DNA of 64,000 nucleotides from JBKBIP01 sp046297495. Lineage in GTDB: Bacteria; Planctomycetota; Planctomycetia; Gemmatales; Gemmataceae. The stretch is taken from contig JBKBIP010000019.1 of assembly GCA_046297495.1 (NCBI GenBank), positions 1-64,000 of the forward strand. Reading direction: 5' to 3'. The position numbers were made by a program, and so were the translations under genes. This document shows, one piece after another, positions 45,453 to 54,235 of the stretch. The notes under the pieces were generated by a model. That model searched no databases, was not told where the DNA came from, and saw only the letters and a program-made list of their open reading frames with translations. The first letter of the stretch is position 1, and the number at the start of each line of letters is the position of its first letter.

Positions 45453-46637
45453 TCAACCCGCTGTTACTGCCGCCGCCCGGCGCTTGTGGCCGAACCAGAT
45501 CAGACTACCCAAGATGGTCACGGCGATCACCAGGAGCGTGATCCCCAACACCGGCCGATAGAAGACCCAGCCGATGGCGATGGTGGTCAGTGACAGAACA
45601 AAGGCAATGCCAAACGCGAACAGACCGATCCCCATGCTGACCAAGTCACCGAGCAACGGAATGACATCCGCCAGCACGACCAGCGGCTGAAAGACCATGC
45701 TCAAACCAAATCCCATCAGCAGGAAGCCAACCAAGCGCAGCACCCAGGTCATGATGGTGTTTTCCCGCTGCAGCTGAGCGTACATCTCGCTGGCGCTCAA
45801 CGTGCCCATGCGCAAATCGTTGATGGTGGTGCCATAGCTGGTAGTGTATGGCTCGAAGGTGTTGTTAACCTGTTTGGCCAAGATGCTGACGGTGGAAGGC
45901 TTGATGGCGCTGAAGCTAATCCGCATGTCGCCAATTTGGGGGCTGGACATGGACCCCCCAATCATGGTCGGCAGGAAGAAATAATCATTGATGACCCGCA
46001 AACGGGATTTGAGTTGGGAATCCTCCACTTTGTCCACCATGTCAGGTTTCAAGGGAATCCTCTGGGCGCCGCTGATCATGCTGACAAGGCTGGGGGAGAG
46101 TTGGTAGGCTCCCAGCCGAACGTCGTCGGCTACCCAGGAATTCCCTCCAAACGGCCAGGAAGGATTTTCATGCCCTTGCACCGTATCAAATTGGCTGGAA
46201 TCGACGGGGCGAGCCGTCCATTTTTTGGTGTAGTTGTAGGTGGTGACGGTCTCCTCGCCGCCGCCCAGTTTCTTGCGTGTCTCGGTTTTCTTTTCCTCGA
46301 CCCATTGATACATCTCGACATCGCGTGACAATTTAATGCCTACCAAGGAAATGCCGAACATGGAGTCGGTGAGGGTGTCTTGAGTGTCCGCCAAGCCGCT
46401 CAGGTGAACCAATTTGCCGTTGTTGGCTGGGTTGACCGTGGCTATGTCGGTGACATCCACCGTGTTGGCCGCCCCCTCCGCCAGTCCCTTGGCCGTCTTG
46501 ACCGCGCGCCCCTCGTTCCAAAATAACAGGGGAAACGACGCGATGAACAGGATGACGCCCACGATCACCCCACCAACGGATTTGCCGAGACGTTCAAACC
46601 AACTCGTGGAAGTGACCTTGGAATACGAATCGGCCAT
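45453..46637 (-). CDS. TMEM43 (LUMA) family membrane protein
   Basis: The 394-residue protein has an N-terminal helix after SWFERLGKSVGGVIVGVILF, a large non-cytoplasmic domain (about 45-280; LVHLSGLADTQDTLTDSMFG, EMYQWVEEKKTETRKK, NPSWPFGGNSWVADDVRLG), then three or four C-terminal helices (TWVLRLVGFLLMGFGLSMVF, LLGDLVSMGIGLFAFGIAF, AIGWVFYRPVLGITLLVIAV). The segment order and the PL-x-x-L-A-x-x-I-P-L-L-G motif match the TMEM43 family known from eukaryotic inner nuclear membrane/ER and from scattered bacteria. Function in bacteria is unknown. Confidence 0.82.
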   Translation of the reverse strand: MADSYSKVTSTSWFERLGKSVGGVIVGVILFIASFPLLFWNEGRAVKTAKGLAEGAANTVDVTDIATVNPANNGKLVHLSGLADTQDTLTDSMFGISLVGIKLSRDVEMYQWVEEKKTETRKKLGGGEETVTTYNYTKKWTARPVDSSQFDTVQGHENPSWPFGGNSWVADDVRLGAYQLSPSLVSMISGAQRIPLKPDMVDKVEDSQLKSRLRVINDYFFLPTMIGGSMSSPQIGDMRISFSAIKPSTVSILAKQVNNTFEPYTTSYGTTINDLRMGTLSASEMYAQLQRENTIMTWVLRLVGFLLMGFGLSMVFQPLVVLADVIPLLGDLVSMGIGLFAFGIAFVLSLTTIAIGWVFYRPVLGITLLVIAVTILGSLIWFGHKRRAAAVTAG

Positions 46638-46774
46638 GAGTCAATGCCTCCCCAAAAATACATGCCGGGACGTTGATTGGAAATGAAACGCTTCTTGGTG
46701 GGGTATTCGTTCCAAGATACGCGGGATTGGAAAAAAAAGACAAGCTCTTTCGTTTTTCACTGTATTGGATGGAT

Positions 46775-46823
46775 GATTCATCGGTTCGCGCACGGGGACG
46801 ACGGCGTGCGCGAACCGATGAAT
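46775..46823. repeat. Dispersed palindrome family D, copy 3
   Basis: gattcatcggttcgcgcac pairs perfectly with gtgcgcgaaccgatgaat(c-less end) around 12 bases. It lies between the TMEM43 and nicotinamidase genes and is the best preserved copy with a GGTTCGCGC core. Confidence 0.8.
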
Positions 46824-46877
46824 TTCCGCAACCCCATTTCAAAACGGAAGAACCAAAAGAGAACGATTCGTATGCCT

Positions 46878-47480
46878 TCACTGAATAGCCGCCAGCACTT
46901 CGTTGGTTAAGAGGTACATAATGCCGAGTTGCTGTCCTTCCGCTTTCGCCTGATCTTGGAACAGGCCGGCGCTGGGGACGTCGATACCGGCGCTGGCGTC
47001 CTCGACGATGATCACGTCGAAGCCGGCCTGGCGCAGGTCGCGGGCGGCGAAGTGACAGCAGATATTGATGGCTAAGCCGCAGATCACCACCAACTTAATT
47101 CCTTCGGCGCGCAGCAGGGCGGGGAAGCCGGGGTGTTGAGCGGTGATGGCGTAGGCGTCGGCGTGGGGATGAAACCCCTTGCGCCAGATGGCGTGAAACC
47201 GCTGGGTCTGCAGGCCCGGTAGGAACTCGGCCCCTTCCGTGCCCGCGACGCAATGGGGCGGATAGAGGTGGTCGCGCTGGCCCAGAAAGCTGCAATGATC
47301 CGGCGGATGCCAGTCGGTGGAAGCGTCGATGCGCGCCCAGGCCAATTCTAACAAGAGATTGATTTTCGGAACAATCGCCAATCCCCCCGGCACTGCCAAT
47401 TCCTCAGGACAAAGCTCGGTGAAGCCCCGTTGAGCATCAACGACCAACAAGCTGCTGGATTGAAGTGGAATAGCTAGCAT
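46878..47480 (-). CDS. pncA: Nicotinamidase (isochorismatase family)
   Basis: I start at ATG 47480, which gives 200 residues, the usual nicotinamidase length; longer frames add a spacer-encoded leader. The catalytic triad is Asp15 (VVDAQ), Lys101 (IWRKG) and Cys141 (GLAINICC). The metal site is DWHPPDHCSF (Asp56, His58, His62) and is followed by PHCVAGTEGAEF, a nicotinamidase signature. The enzyme hydrolyses nicotinamide to nicotinate in NAD salvage. Related isochorismatase-like hydrolases lack the DxHPxxH site, so this call is firm. The gene is flanked by family D palindromes on both sides. Confidence 0.88.
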   Translation of the reverse strand: MLAIPLQSSSLLVVDAQRGFTELCPEELAVPGGLAIVPKINLLLELAWARIDASTDWHPPDHCSFLGQRDHLYPPHCVAGTEGAEFLPGLQTQRFHAIWRKGFHPHADAYAITAQHPGFPALLRAEGIKLVVICGLAINICCHFAARDLRQAGFDVIIVEDASAGIDVPSAGLFQDQAKAEGQQLGIMYLLTNEVLAAIQ

Positions 47481-47613
47481 CGCAAACCTGATAGTAGAGA
47501 GAATGGAAATATTACCCCAGCAGGCAAGATTCCATCGAGCACGCCGCGCCAGCAAGTGCGGCTGGCGCGGCGTGCTCGGTGGGATTATCTTTCGTGCTGC
47601 AGTAATAAGTATT

Positions 47614-47645
47614 GGTTGATTCACGCGTGAAACGATAAATCAACC
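47614..47645. repeat. Dispersed palindrome family D, copy 4 (degenerate)
   Basis: ggttgatt and aatcaacc enclose cacgcgtgaaacgata, which keeps the CGCGTGAAACGATAAATC half of the family but not the full stem. Confidence 0.5.
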
Positions 47646-47649
47646 CAGT

Positions 47650-47690
47650 GAAAAAAAACAAGAGGCGTGGCTGGTCGGCCGCGCCTCTTC
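47650..47690 (-). terminator. Intrinsic terminator after yacG
   Basis: Read on the minus strand, AAGAGGCGCGGC pairs with GCCACGCCTCTT and is followed by g and eight T. It lies about 35-75 bases past the yacG stop, at the end of the chaperone cluster. A second short hairpin (ggccg/cggcc) lies at 47706-47722. Confidence 0.75.
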
Positions 47691-47723
47691 TCTCTATGGG
47701 AAACGGCCGGAGGAACGGCCGGC

Positions 47724-47918
47724 TTAGGGGAGCTTAGACTCCTCGTCGTCCTGCGGAGACTGGGGATCCGACTGCGTGGGGATGCGGTAGGATTCGCCCA
47801 ACCAGCGGCCCAGGTCGATGGTCTTGCAGCGCGAGCCGCAAAAGGGGAAGAAAGGAAATTCTTCCTGGCTCGCGCCTTCCATTTCCGTGTCGCAGATTGG
47901 GCAACGTACCTTAATCAT
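47724..47918 (-). CDS. yacG: DNA gyrase inhibitor YacG (zinc ribbon)
   Basis: The 64-residue protein has the four-Cys zinc ribbon C6-x2-C9 and C27-x3-C31 (RCPICD; PFCGSRCKTIDLGRWLGE). It matches YacG over its length. E. coli YacG binds GyrB and blocks DNA binding. ATG 47918 follows the FmdB-like gene by eight bases, so the two are probably translated from one message with the chaperone genes. Just before the stop lies an acidic tail (DDEESKLP). Confidence 0.9.
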   Translation of the reverse strand: MIKVRCPICDTEMEGASQEEFPFFPFCGSRCKTIDLGRWLGESYRIPTQSDPQSPQDDEESKLP

Positions 47919-47925
47919 CGGATAA

Positions 47926-48264
47926 TCACGTCGTTGACTTCGCTTTTTCCGAAGCCGATTTTGCCCCGTTTGCCGACGAATGACCGTTGGCTGCCCCGTT
48001 TGTGCCGTTTGTGCCGTTTGTGCCGTTGCTCGCTGTCGAGCCGTTCGATTGATCCGCCTGGGCGGCGGCCTTGTACGACTCGCTGCGATAGTCGGTGATG
48101 TAGAAGCCTGACCCGCGAAAGATTAACGCTGCGCCGGTGCCGATCTTGCGCCGCAACTTTTTCTTGTTGCACTTCGGACACTTTTTGAGCGGTTCCTCGC
48201 TCATCGACTGAAATTCCTCGAACTCATGAGTACAAGCATCGCATACGTAATCGTAGGTTGGCAT
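47926..48264 (-). CDS. FmdB-type zinc ribbon protein with Asn-Gly-Thr repeat tail
   Basis: The N-terminal 45 residues match the FmdB/CxxC_CxxC_SSSS family: MPTYDYVCDACTHEFEEFQS with C8-x2-C11 and KKCPKCNKKKLRRKIG with C29-x2-C32, then the FRGSGFYITDYR segment. The last 50 residues are low complexity (NGT repeats at about 48000-48030, Ala/Ser/Lys). Such proteins are often found near chaperone or translation genes; their role is unclear. The short repeats gtttgtgcc in the DNA show slippage-type expansion. Confidence 0.85.
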   Translation of the reverse strand: MPTYDYVCDACTHEFEEFQSMSEEPLKKCPKCNKKKLRRKIGTGAALIFRGSGFYITDYRSESYKAAAQADQSNGSTASNGTNGTNGTNGAANGHSSANGAKSASEKAKSTT

Positions 48265-48291
48265 AGCTCCTCCGGTTTATGGTAAGAAATG

Positions 48292-48336
48292 GGATTCATC
48301 GGTTCGGGTTCGTTCTCAAGGGAGAACCAAGGAATC
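48292..48336. repeat. Dispersed palindrome family D, copy 5 (degenerate)
   Basis: ggattcatcggttc and gaaccaaggaatcc flank about 17 bases, in the spacer between grpE and the FmdB-like gene. Confidence 0.45.
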
Positions 48337-48374
48337 CATCTGTCCCGTTAAAAATGGATAACGGTTGATTAAAC

Positions 48375-48941
48375 TCACTCCCCCGTCGTGGACACCACCA
48401 CCGAGGCCGGACGCAGCACGCGGTCATGGATCAGGTAGCCATGTTGCAGCACTTCCAACACCGTGTTGGCGGGATGATCCGCCGCTGGTTTCTGCATGAC
48501 CGCTTGGTGCAAGTGAGGATCGAACGGTTGCCCTTGGGCTTCGATGCGTGTGACGCCGTGGCGTTTCAGCACGTCGAGCAGCTGGCTATGAACCAAGGCG
48601 ACCCCTTGGGTGAGGGGGCCGGTCTCGCCGGCTTGCTGGGCGGCGGCGGTGGCCCGTTCCAGGTTGTCAATAGCGGTCAGCAAATCCAACACCAGCGGGG
48701 CGTTCCAGTAGCGGCGTTCCTGTTGCGCATCGCGCTGCGAGCGCTTTTGGTAGTTCTCGAAATCGGCTTGCGTGCGTTTGACCAACTCCAGCAGCTCGGA
48801 GCGCTCTTGTTCGGCGGCTTCCAGGCGGGCGCGCAGGGTGTTCAAATCTTCCTCGACCGTCGGGGGGATAGCGTTGTCGTTGCGCGGTTCTTGTTGGTGC
48901 TCTGGGGATGGATTTTGCGCTTTGGTTTGAGGATCGCTCAT
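48375..48941 (-). CDS. grpE: GrpE nucleotide exchange factor
   Basis: The 188-residue protein has an acidic, disordered N-terminus, a long coiled coil (LRARLEAAEQERSELLELVKR and DFENYQKRSQRDAQQE) and the C-terminal beta domain (GVTRIEAQGQPFDPHLHQAV, VLEVLQHGYLIHDRVLRPA). GrpE releases ADP from DnaK. The gene follows dnaJ by 59 bp. No dnaK is present in the window. Confidence 0.95.
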   Translation of the reverse strand: MSDPQTKAQNPSPEHQQEPRNDNAIPPTVEEDLNTLRARLEAAEQERSELLELVKRTQADFENYQKRSQRDAQQERRYWNAPLVLDLLTAIDNLERATAAAQQAGETGPLTQGVALVHSQLLDVLKRHGVTRIEAQGQPFDPHLHQAVMQKPAADHPANTVLEVLQHGYLIHDRVLRPASVVVSTTGE

Positions 48942-49000
48942 GACGCTAGCTCCTCTGTGTCCCTGGGTGACGCGCCGGTGGCGCGCCCGCTCAACGGTGA

Positions 49001-50131
49001 TTACGTCGTTGTCTCAGACGTCTCCGGCGTGAAGAACTCGCGCAGCTTTTCCAAGAACCCCTTGCGCTGGGGGGAGACGTTGCTATGATCCAGCTCGGCC
49101 AGCTCGCGAAACAACTCTTCTTGGCGTTTGGTCAGGTTGCGTGGGGTTTCGACGATCACTTGCACGATGAGATCGCCGGGCCGGCCCCCTCGCAAGGCAG
49201 GAATCCCTTTGCCCGGAAGGCGTAACAGCTCGCCGCTTTGCGTGCCGGCCTTGATGGTGCAGGAAACGGATTCCCCCGTGAGCGTCGGCACGTCGATTTC
49301 CGCTCCCAACGCCGCCTGGCTGAATGTGACTGGCCATTGACAGACCAGATGGTTCCCTTCCCGATGAAAGAACGCATGGGGGCGGACTTTGATCACACAA
49401 TACAGGTCGCCGCGGGGGGCGCCGCGGTCTCCCGCCTCCCCTTCCCCACTGAGGCGAATACGATTGCCGGAATCGACGCCCGGGGGGATGGTGATGTCCA
49501 CGGTACGCGGCACTACCACGCGCCCCCGTCCGTGACAACTGGCGCACGGGTCGGTAATGACGCTGCCACGCCCGCCGCAACCCGGACACGCGCGTTGCAG
49601 ACTGAAAAACCCCTGTCGCTGAATGACTACACCATGACCATTACAGCGCCGGCACACGGCGGCTTGCGCGCCGCGTTTGGAGCCGCTGCCGGCACATTCG
49701 CCACACAGCTCCTCACGCTGGAACGTGTGTGTCTTGACGACGCCACGCGCCGCTTCGGCCAGATCAATCTCGATCTGGATTTCCAGGTCGTGCCCACGCT
49801 GGGGACCGGCGCGGCGGCGCTGCTGGCCAAAGAGGTCGCCGAAGAGATCGCCAAACAGATCGAAGACCGACTGCGCGTCCTGGAAATGATGAACTCCCAT
49901 CCCCTCCAGTCCCGCATGGCCGTAGCGGTCGTAACGGTGGCGTTTGTCGGCATCGCTCAGGACTTCGTAGGCTTCGGCGGCCTCCTTGAACTTGGCTTCG
50001 GCTTCCGGATCGCCGGAGTTGCGATCGGGATGATATTGCATGGCCAGTTTGCGGTAGGCTCGCTTGATCTCCTCGGCATCCGCCTCCCGACTCACGCCGA
50101 GGACTTCGTAATAATCGCGCTTACCGGCCAT
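49001..50131 (-). CDS. dnaJ: DnaJ co-chaperone
   Basis: The 376-residue protein starts with the J domain (DYYEVLGVSREADAEEIKRA; HPD at residues 34-36). A linker with only modest Gly content leads to the zinc domain with four CxxCxGxG repeats (CGECAGSG, CRRCNGHG, CPGCGGRG, CASCHGRG) and then the client-binding CTDs (RIRLSGEGEAG, VTFSQAALGAEIDVPTL, RLPGKGIPAL). It stimulates DnaK and holds unfolded protein. It lies between groEL-B and grpE in the minus-strand cluster. Confidence 0.96.
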   Translation of the reverse strand: MAGKRDYYEVLGVSREADAEEIKRAYRKLAMQYHPDRNSGDPEAEAKFKEAAEAYEVLSDADKRHRYDRYGHAGLEGMGVHHFQDAQSVFDLFGDLFGDLFGQQRRRAGPQRGHDLEIQIEIDLAEAARGVVKTHTFQREELCGECAGSGSKRGAQAAVCRRCNGHGVVIQRQGFFSLQRACPGCGGRGSVITDPCASCHGRGRVVVPRTVDITIPPGVDSGNRIRLSGEGEAGDRGAPRGDLYCVIKVRPHAFFHREGNHLVCQWPVTFSQAALGAEIDVPTLTGESVSCTIKAGTQSGELLRLPGKGIPALRGGRPGDLIVQVIVETPRNLTKRQEELFRELAELDHSNVSPQRKGFLEKLREFFTPETSETTT

Positions 50132-50149
50132 TAGTCCTCCTCAACGCAA

Positions 50150-50255
50150 TGATGAATTTTGAACGATGAACGATGAATGGAAGAGGTTCCTGGCTGGTCA
50201 GTCAAGCACTGGCCGCGCTTCGCATTCATCGTTCATCCTTCATCGTTCATCATTC
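50150..50255. repeat. Inverted repeat of GAACGATGAAT-like units
   Basis: gatgaattttgaacgatgaa and neighbouring aacgatgaatg on the left face cattcatcgttcatccttca and tcgttcatcattc on the right. It fills the spacer between groEL-B and dnaJ. It may form a processing or partial termination hairpin that lowers dnaJ-grpE relative to groEL, which is inferred. Confidence 0.65.
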
Positions 50256-50257
50256 TA

Positions 50258-51889
50258 TCAGCGGATGGCCCCCGTGACGCGGTTTTTTGGCTCGTCCTCG
50301 TCAATGCGCGTGACCATGACTTCGGTGGTGAGCATCAAGCCCGCGATGCTGGCGGCGTTTTGCAAGGCCGAGCGCGTGACCTTGGTGGGATCGACGATGC
50401 CGGCCTTATACATATCGACATATTCGCCCGTATTGGCATTGTAGCCGATATGTGGGGATTTTTCGCCCCGTTGCCGGACCTCATCGGCGACGACGGCGCC
50501 GTCCGCGCCAGAGTTCTCGGCGATGGTACGGATCGGTTTTTCGAGAGCGCGGGCCACGATTTCGGCGCCGAGCTTCTCGTCCCCTTCCAATTTCTTGGCC
50601 ACCGTCTGTACCGCCGGGATGATGCGAATCAGGGCCACCCCGCCGCCAGGAACGATGCCCTCGGCCACTGCCGCTCGTGTGGCGTGCAGGGCGTCTTCCA
50701 CGCGGGCCTTCTTTTGCTTCATGTCGGCCTCGGTCGCCGCCCCGACGCGAATGATGGCCACGCCGCCAGTCAGTTTCGCCAAGCGTTCGCTGAACTTCTC
50801 CTTGTCGTATTCGCTTTCCGTTTGCTCCATCTGGGCGCGGATTTGCTTGATGCGATCTTGGATTTTCTCTTTCTTGCCCGCGCCGCTGATGATAGTGCAA
50901 CTTTCCTTCTCGACGCGCACCAGCTTGGCTTGGCCGAGTTGATCGAGGGTCACGTTCTCCAATTTGATGCCCAAATCCTCACTAATGAACTCGCCGCCGG
51001 TCAGGATGGCGATGTCGCCGAGCATGGCCTTGCGACGGTCGCCGAAGCCTGGCGCCTTGACAGCACAGACCGGGAAGCCGGTGCGCAGCCGATTGACGAC
51101 CAACACGGCCAAGGCCTCGCTTTCGACATCCTCGGCGATGATCAGCAACGGCTTGCCGGACTGCACGACTTTTTCCAGCAAGGGGAGCATGTCGCGGACG
51201 TTGTTGAGTTTCTTCTCGTAGATGAGAATGAAGCAATCTTCCAACTCACACTTCATTTCCTGGGGATTGGTGATGAAGTACGGGGAGATGTAGCCTTTCT
51301 CGAACTGCATCCCTTCGACGTATTCCACCGTGGTATCGGAAGTCTTGCCTTCCTCGACGGTGATGACGCCATCCTTGCCAACGCGCTCGAACGCTTCGGC
51401 CATCAGCTTGCCGATCACCGGATCGTTGTTGGCGCTGATGCTGGCGACGTATTCGACTTCCTCGGGTTTCATCTTGTCGGGGAGCTTGGTCATCGCGTTG
51501 AGCGCTTCGACGGCGGCCTCGACTCCTTTATCAATGCCGCGTTTGACGGCCATGGGGTTGGCGCCGGCGGTGATGTTGCGCAACCCTTCTTGATAGATCG
51601 CCAAGGCCAGGATAGTGGCCGTGGTGGTGCCGTCGCCGGCCACGTCGCTGGTCTTTTGGGCGACGGAGTTGACGAGCTTGGCCCCCATGTTCTCGAACGG
51701 ATCGGGCAAGTCGATTTCCTTGCTCACGGTCACGCCGTCCTTGGTGACGGTGGGATTGCCGAAGTTTTTATCCAGGATGACATTACGCCCTGTCGGCCCC
51801 AACGTGCTGCCGACCGCCTTGGCCAGCTTCTCAGCCCCCGCCAACAGCTTTTTGCGGGCCTCGTCGGTATAAATGAGTTGTTTCGCCAT
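50258..51889 (-). CDS. groEL: Chaperonin GroEL, copy B (no GGM tail)
   Basis: The 543-residue protein is a full-length 60-kDa chaperonin: KLAKAVGSTLGPTGRNVILD, VTKDGVTVSKEIDLPDPFEN, the ATP-binding GDGTTTATILA, and the C-terminal GGVALIRI segment. It lacks the usual GGM-rich C-terminal tail and ends VTGAIR, so its cavity floor should differ from copy A. It lies 149 bp downstream of groES on the same strand. The two chaperonins share the fold but differ in many surface residues; specialisation is inferred. Confidence 0.95.
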   Translation of the reverse strand: MAKQLIYTDEARKKLLAGAEKLAKAVGSTLGPTGRNVILDKNFGNPTVTKDGVTVSKEIDLPDPFENMGAKLVNSVAQKTSDVAGDGTTTATILALAIYQEGLRNITAGANPMAVKRGIDKGVEAAVEALNAMTKLPDKMKPEEVEYVASISANNDPVIGKLMAEAFERVGKDGVITVEEGKTSDTTVEYVEGMQFEKGYISPYFITNPQEMKCELEDCFILIYEKKLNNVRDMLPLLEKVVQSGKPLLIIAEDVESEALAVLVVNRLRTGFPVCAVKAPGFGDRRKAMLGDIAILTGGEFISEDLGIKLENVTLDQLGQAKLVRVEKESCTIISGAGKKEKIQDRIKQIRAQMEQTESEYDKEKFSERLAKLTGGVAIIRVGAATEADMKQKKARVEDALHATRAAVAEGIVPGGGVALIRIIPAVQTVAKKLEGDEKLGAEIVARALEKPIRTIAENSGADGAVVADEVRQRGEKSPHIGYNANTGEYVDMYKAGIVDPTKVTRSALQNAASIAGLMLTTEVMVTRIDEDEPKNRVTGAIR

Positions 51890-51954
51890 GATTCGATGGT
51901 TCTCCCAGATTAGAATATTAGTGCTTAGTACTTAATGCTAGTGTTTTGTTCTTC

Positions 51955-51988
51955 GGCGAGTGGGGGGCTGACGCCCCGCCGCTCGCCA
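51955..51988. repeat. Dispersed palindrome family F, copy 3
   Basis: ggcgagtggggggctgacg pairs with the downstream gccccgccgctcgcc in the spacer between groES and groEL-B. It is flanked by imperfect agtgcttagtactt / aagcactaagtat arms, which extend the structure. Confidence 0.75.
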
Positions 51989-52038
51989 GGTCATTTCCAA
52001 GAACCAAGTTCCAAGCACTAAGTATCAAGAACAAATGA

Positions 52039-52329
52039 TTACTTCTCAATCTTCGCCAGAATGTCACTTTCGCGCAGGATTTTGATTTCCTTGCGGTCCA
52101 CTTCGATATCGGTGCCGCTGTATCGGCCATAGAGCACTTCGTCCCCCTTGGACACCGACACTGCGCAGCGTTCGCCGTTGTCCTTGAGCTTGCCGGGACC
52201 AACGGCGATGACGCGGCCCCGCTGCGGCTTCTGCTTGGCCGTGTCCGGCAGCAAGATGCCGCCCGCGGTCTTTTCTTCCGCCTCCAAGGGTTCCACCACC
52301 ACACGATCATCTAATGGTCGAATGTTCAT
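52039..52329 (-). CDS. groES: Co-chaperonin GroES
   Basis: The 96-residue protein has the GroES pattern: MNIRPLDDRVVVEPLEAEEK, mobile loop TAGGILLPDTAKQKPQRGRV, GPGKLKDNGE, GDEVLYGRYSGTDIEVDRKE and ILRESDILAKIE. It caps GroEL rings. It sits between the two groEL genes, so either or both can use it. ATG 52329 has an aaaggaa ribosome binding site upstream. Confidence 0.96.
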   Translation of the reverse strand: MNIRPLDDRVVVEPLEAEEKTAGGILLPDTAKQKPQRGRVIAVGPGKLKDNGERCAVSVSKGDEVLYGRYSGTDIEVDRKEIKILRESDILAKIEK

Positions 52330-52416
52330 GGGAATCAGTTCCTTTTATTGATCGGATGAATGAAAACCAAAGTCGATGAGCGCTGCTTCCGATAAAACAG
52401 CGTGAAATAGTCTCCT

Positions 52417-54099
52417 TTACATCATCCCCATGCCGCCCATACCACCCATGCCACCCATGCCACCCATACCACCCATGCCATGATGGTCGTCGTGGTGGTG
52501 GTCGTCTTTTTCCTTGGTGGGAATGTCGGCGACAAGCGATTCCGTGGTGAGCAGCAAGCAAGCCACACTCGCGCCATTTTGCAGAGCACTGCGCGTTACC
52601 TTAACTGGATCGACGACGCCGGCCTTGCGTAGGTCGGTATAGATCCCTTTGTCCGCGTCGTAGCCGTAGTTCTTTTCCTTACCCCGGCGGATGTTGTTGA
52701 CGACGACGGTGCCATCGAGACCGGCATTCTCGGCGATCAAGCGGCAAGGCATGTCGAGGGCGCGGGCCAGCACTTGCAGACCGTGTTGTTCGTCTCCTTG
52801 TAGCTCGACCTTGTCGAGCACTTTCCGGGCTTGCAGCAGGGCCACGCCGCCGCCGGGAACGATTCCCTCGGCCAAGGCCGCCCGCGTCGCGTGCAAGGCG
52901 TCTTCGTACAGGGCCTTGCGTTCCTTCATCTCGGTTTCAGTGGCCGCCCCGACTTTGACTTGAGCCACGCCGCCGGCCAGCTTGGCCAACCGTTCTTGCA
53001 GCTTCTCGCGGTCGTATTCGCTCTCGGTCACTTCGATCTCGCGGCGGATCATCTCGGCCCGGCCTTCGATGGCTTTCTTATCGCCGGCCCCTTCGGTGAT
53101 GGTGGTGTTCTCGGCGTCGATGCGGACGTGCTTGGCCCGGCCCAATTCCTTGAGCTGCACGTTTTCGAGCTGAATGCCCAGGTCCTTGAAGAAGGCCCGG
53201 CCGTTGGTCAAGGTGGCGATGTCCTCCATGATGGCCTTGCGGCGTTCGCCGTAACCAGGGGCCTTGACGGCGCATACCTGCAAGATGCCCTTGAGCTTGT
53301 TCAACACCAACGTCGCCAGCGCTTCCCCTTCGATGTCCTCGGCGATGATCAGCAACGGCTCTTTCTTTTGCGAAATTTTTTCGAGCAGCGGGATCAGGTT
53401 CTTGGCCGAGCTGATTTTTTCTTCCCAAATGAGAATGTAGGGGTTGTCCAGCTCAACGGTGACGCTTTCCTGATTGGTGACGAAGTGCGGCGACAAGAAG
53501 CCACGGTCGAATTGCATCCCTTGAACGACGTGGACTTCCGTCTCGGCGGATTTGCCTTCCTCGATGGTGATGACGCCGTCCTTGCCGACCTTTTGCATGG
53601 CCTCGGCCAACTTCTTGCCGATTTCGGGGTTGTTGTTGGCGGCGATGGTGGCCACTTCGATGATTTCCTTCTGGTCCTTGTCGTCGATCTTCTCGGCCAT
53701 CTTCTTCAATTCCTCGACGACCCGTTCCACCCCCTTCTGCACGCCGCGTGACAAGGCCATCGGGTCCGCCCCCGCCGCGACGGCCTTCAACCCTTCGCGG
53801 AAGATATACTCCGCCAAGATGGTGGCCGTGGTGGTGCCATCGCCGGCCACGTCGCTGGTCTTGCTGGCCGCTTCCTTGACCAGCTGCGCGCCCATGTTTT
53901 CGTAGGGGTCTTCCAACTCAATATCCTCGGCCACGGTCACGCCGTCTTTGGTGACATTCGGACTGCCCCAGCCTTTGTCGAGCACAGCATTGCGGCCGCG
54001 CGGCCCCAAGGTGCTGCGTACCGCGCGAGCTAACTTGCTCACGCCGGCGAGTAGTTTCTGGCGGGCTTCATCGCTATAGCTCAGTTGTTTGGCCCCCAT
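52417..54099 (-). CDS. groEL: Chaperonin GroEL, copy A (His/Asp cluster and GGM tail)
   Basis: The 560-residue protein has all GroEL landmarks (KLARAVRSTLGPRGRNAVLD, DGVTVAEDIELEDPYENMGA, GDGTTTATILAEYI). After the folded part it has a His/Asp-rich stretch (KDDHHHDDHHG) and a GMGGMGG repeat tail ending MGMM. A His-rich end may bind metal, which is inferred. It is the first gene of the cluster and is preceded by aaggaga. A -24/-12 promoter match lies about 137 bases upstream of its start. Confidence 0.95.
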   Translation of the reverse strand: MGAKQLSYSDEARQKLLAGVSKLARAVRSTLGPRGRNAVLDKGWGSPNVTKDGVTVAEDIELEDPYENMGAQLVKEAASKTSDVAGDGTTTATILAEYIFREGLKAVAAGADPMALSRGVQKGVERVVEELKKMAEKIDDKDQKEIIEVATIAANNNPEIGKKLAEAMQKVGKDGVITIEEGKSAETEVHVVQGMQFDRGFLSPHFVTNQESVTVELDNPYILIWEEKISSAKNLIPLLEKISQKKEPLLIIAEDIEGEALATLVLNKLKGILQVCAVKAPGYGERRKAIMEDIATLTNGRAFFKDLGIQLENVQLKELGRAKHVRIDAENTTITEGAGDKKAIEGRAEMIRREIEVTESEYDREKLQERLAKLAGGVAQVKVGAATETEMKERKALYEDALHATRAALAEGIVPGGGVALLQARKVLDKVELQGDEQHGLQVLARALDMPCRLIAENAGLDGTVVVNNIRRGKEKNYGYDADKGIYTDLRKAGVVDPVKVTRSALQNGASVACLLLTTESLVADIPTKEKDDHHHDDHHGMGGMGGMGGMGGMGGMGMM

Positions 54100-54235
54100 C
54101 CACGCATCTCCTTTCCAAACTTCATGCTGTAGGTTTGAGCCTGGGACCGCGTTCGGTACTGAGCGGCCCGGCCCCGTTACTTCATGGAATAGTCGATTTT
54201 CGTAGGGAATCTCCCTTCAATCCGTTGCTTCACCA

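Noticed and set aside
54100..54235. CIRCE/HrcA operator before groEL-A
   Set aside because: No TTAGCACTC-N9-GAGTGCTAA or near match is present; the stem seen near 54225-54242 is too short and has another sequence.
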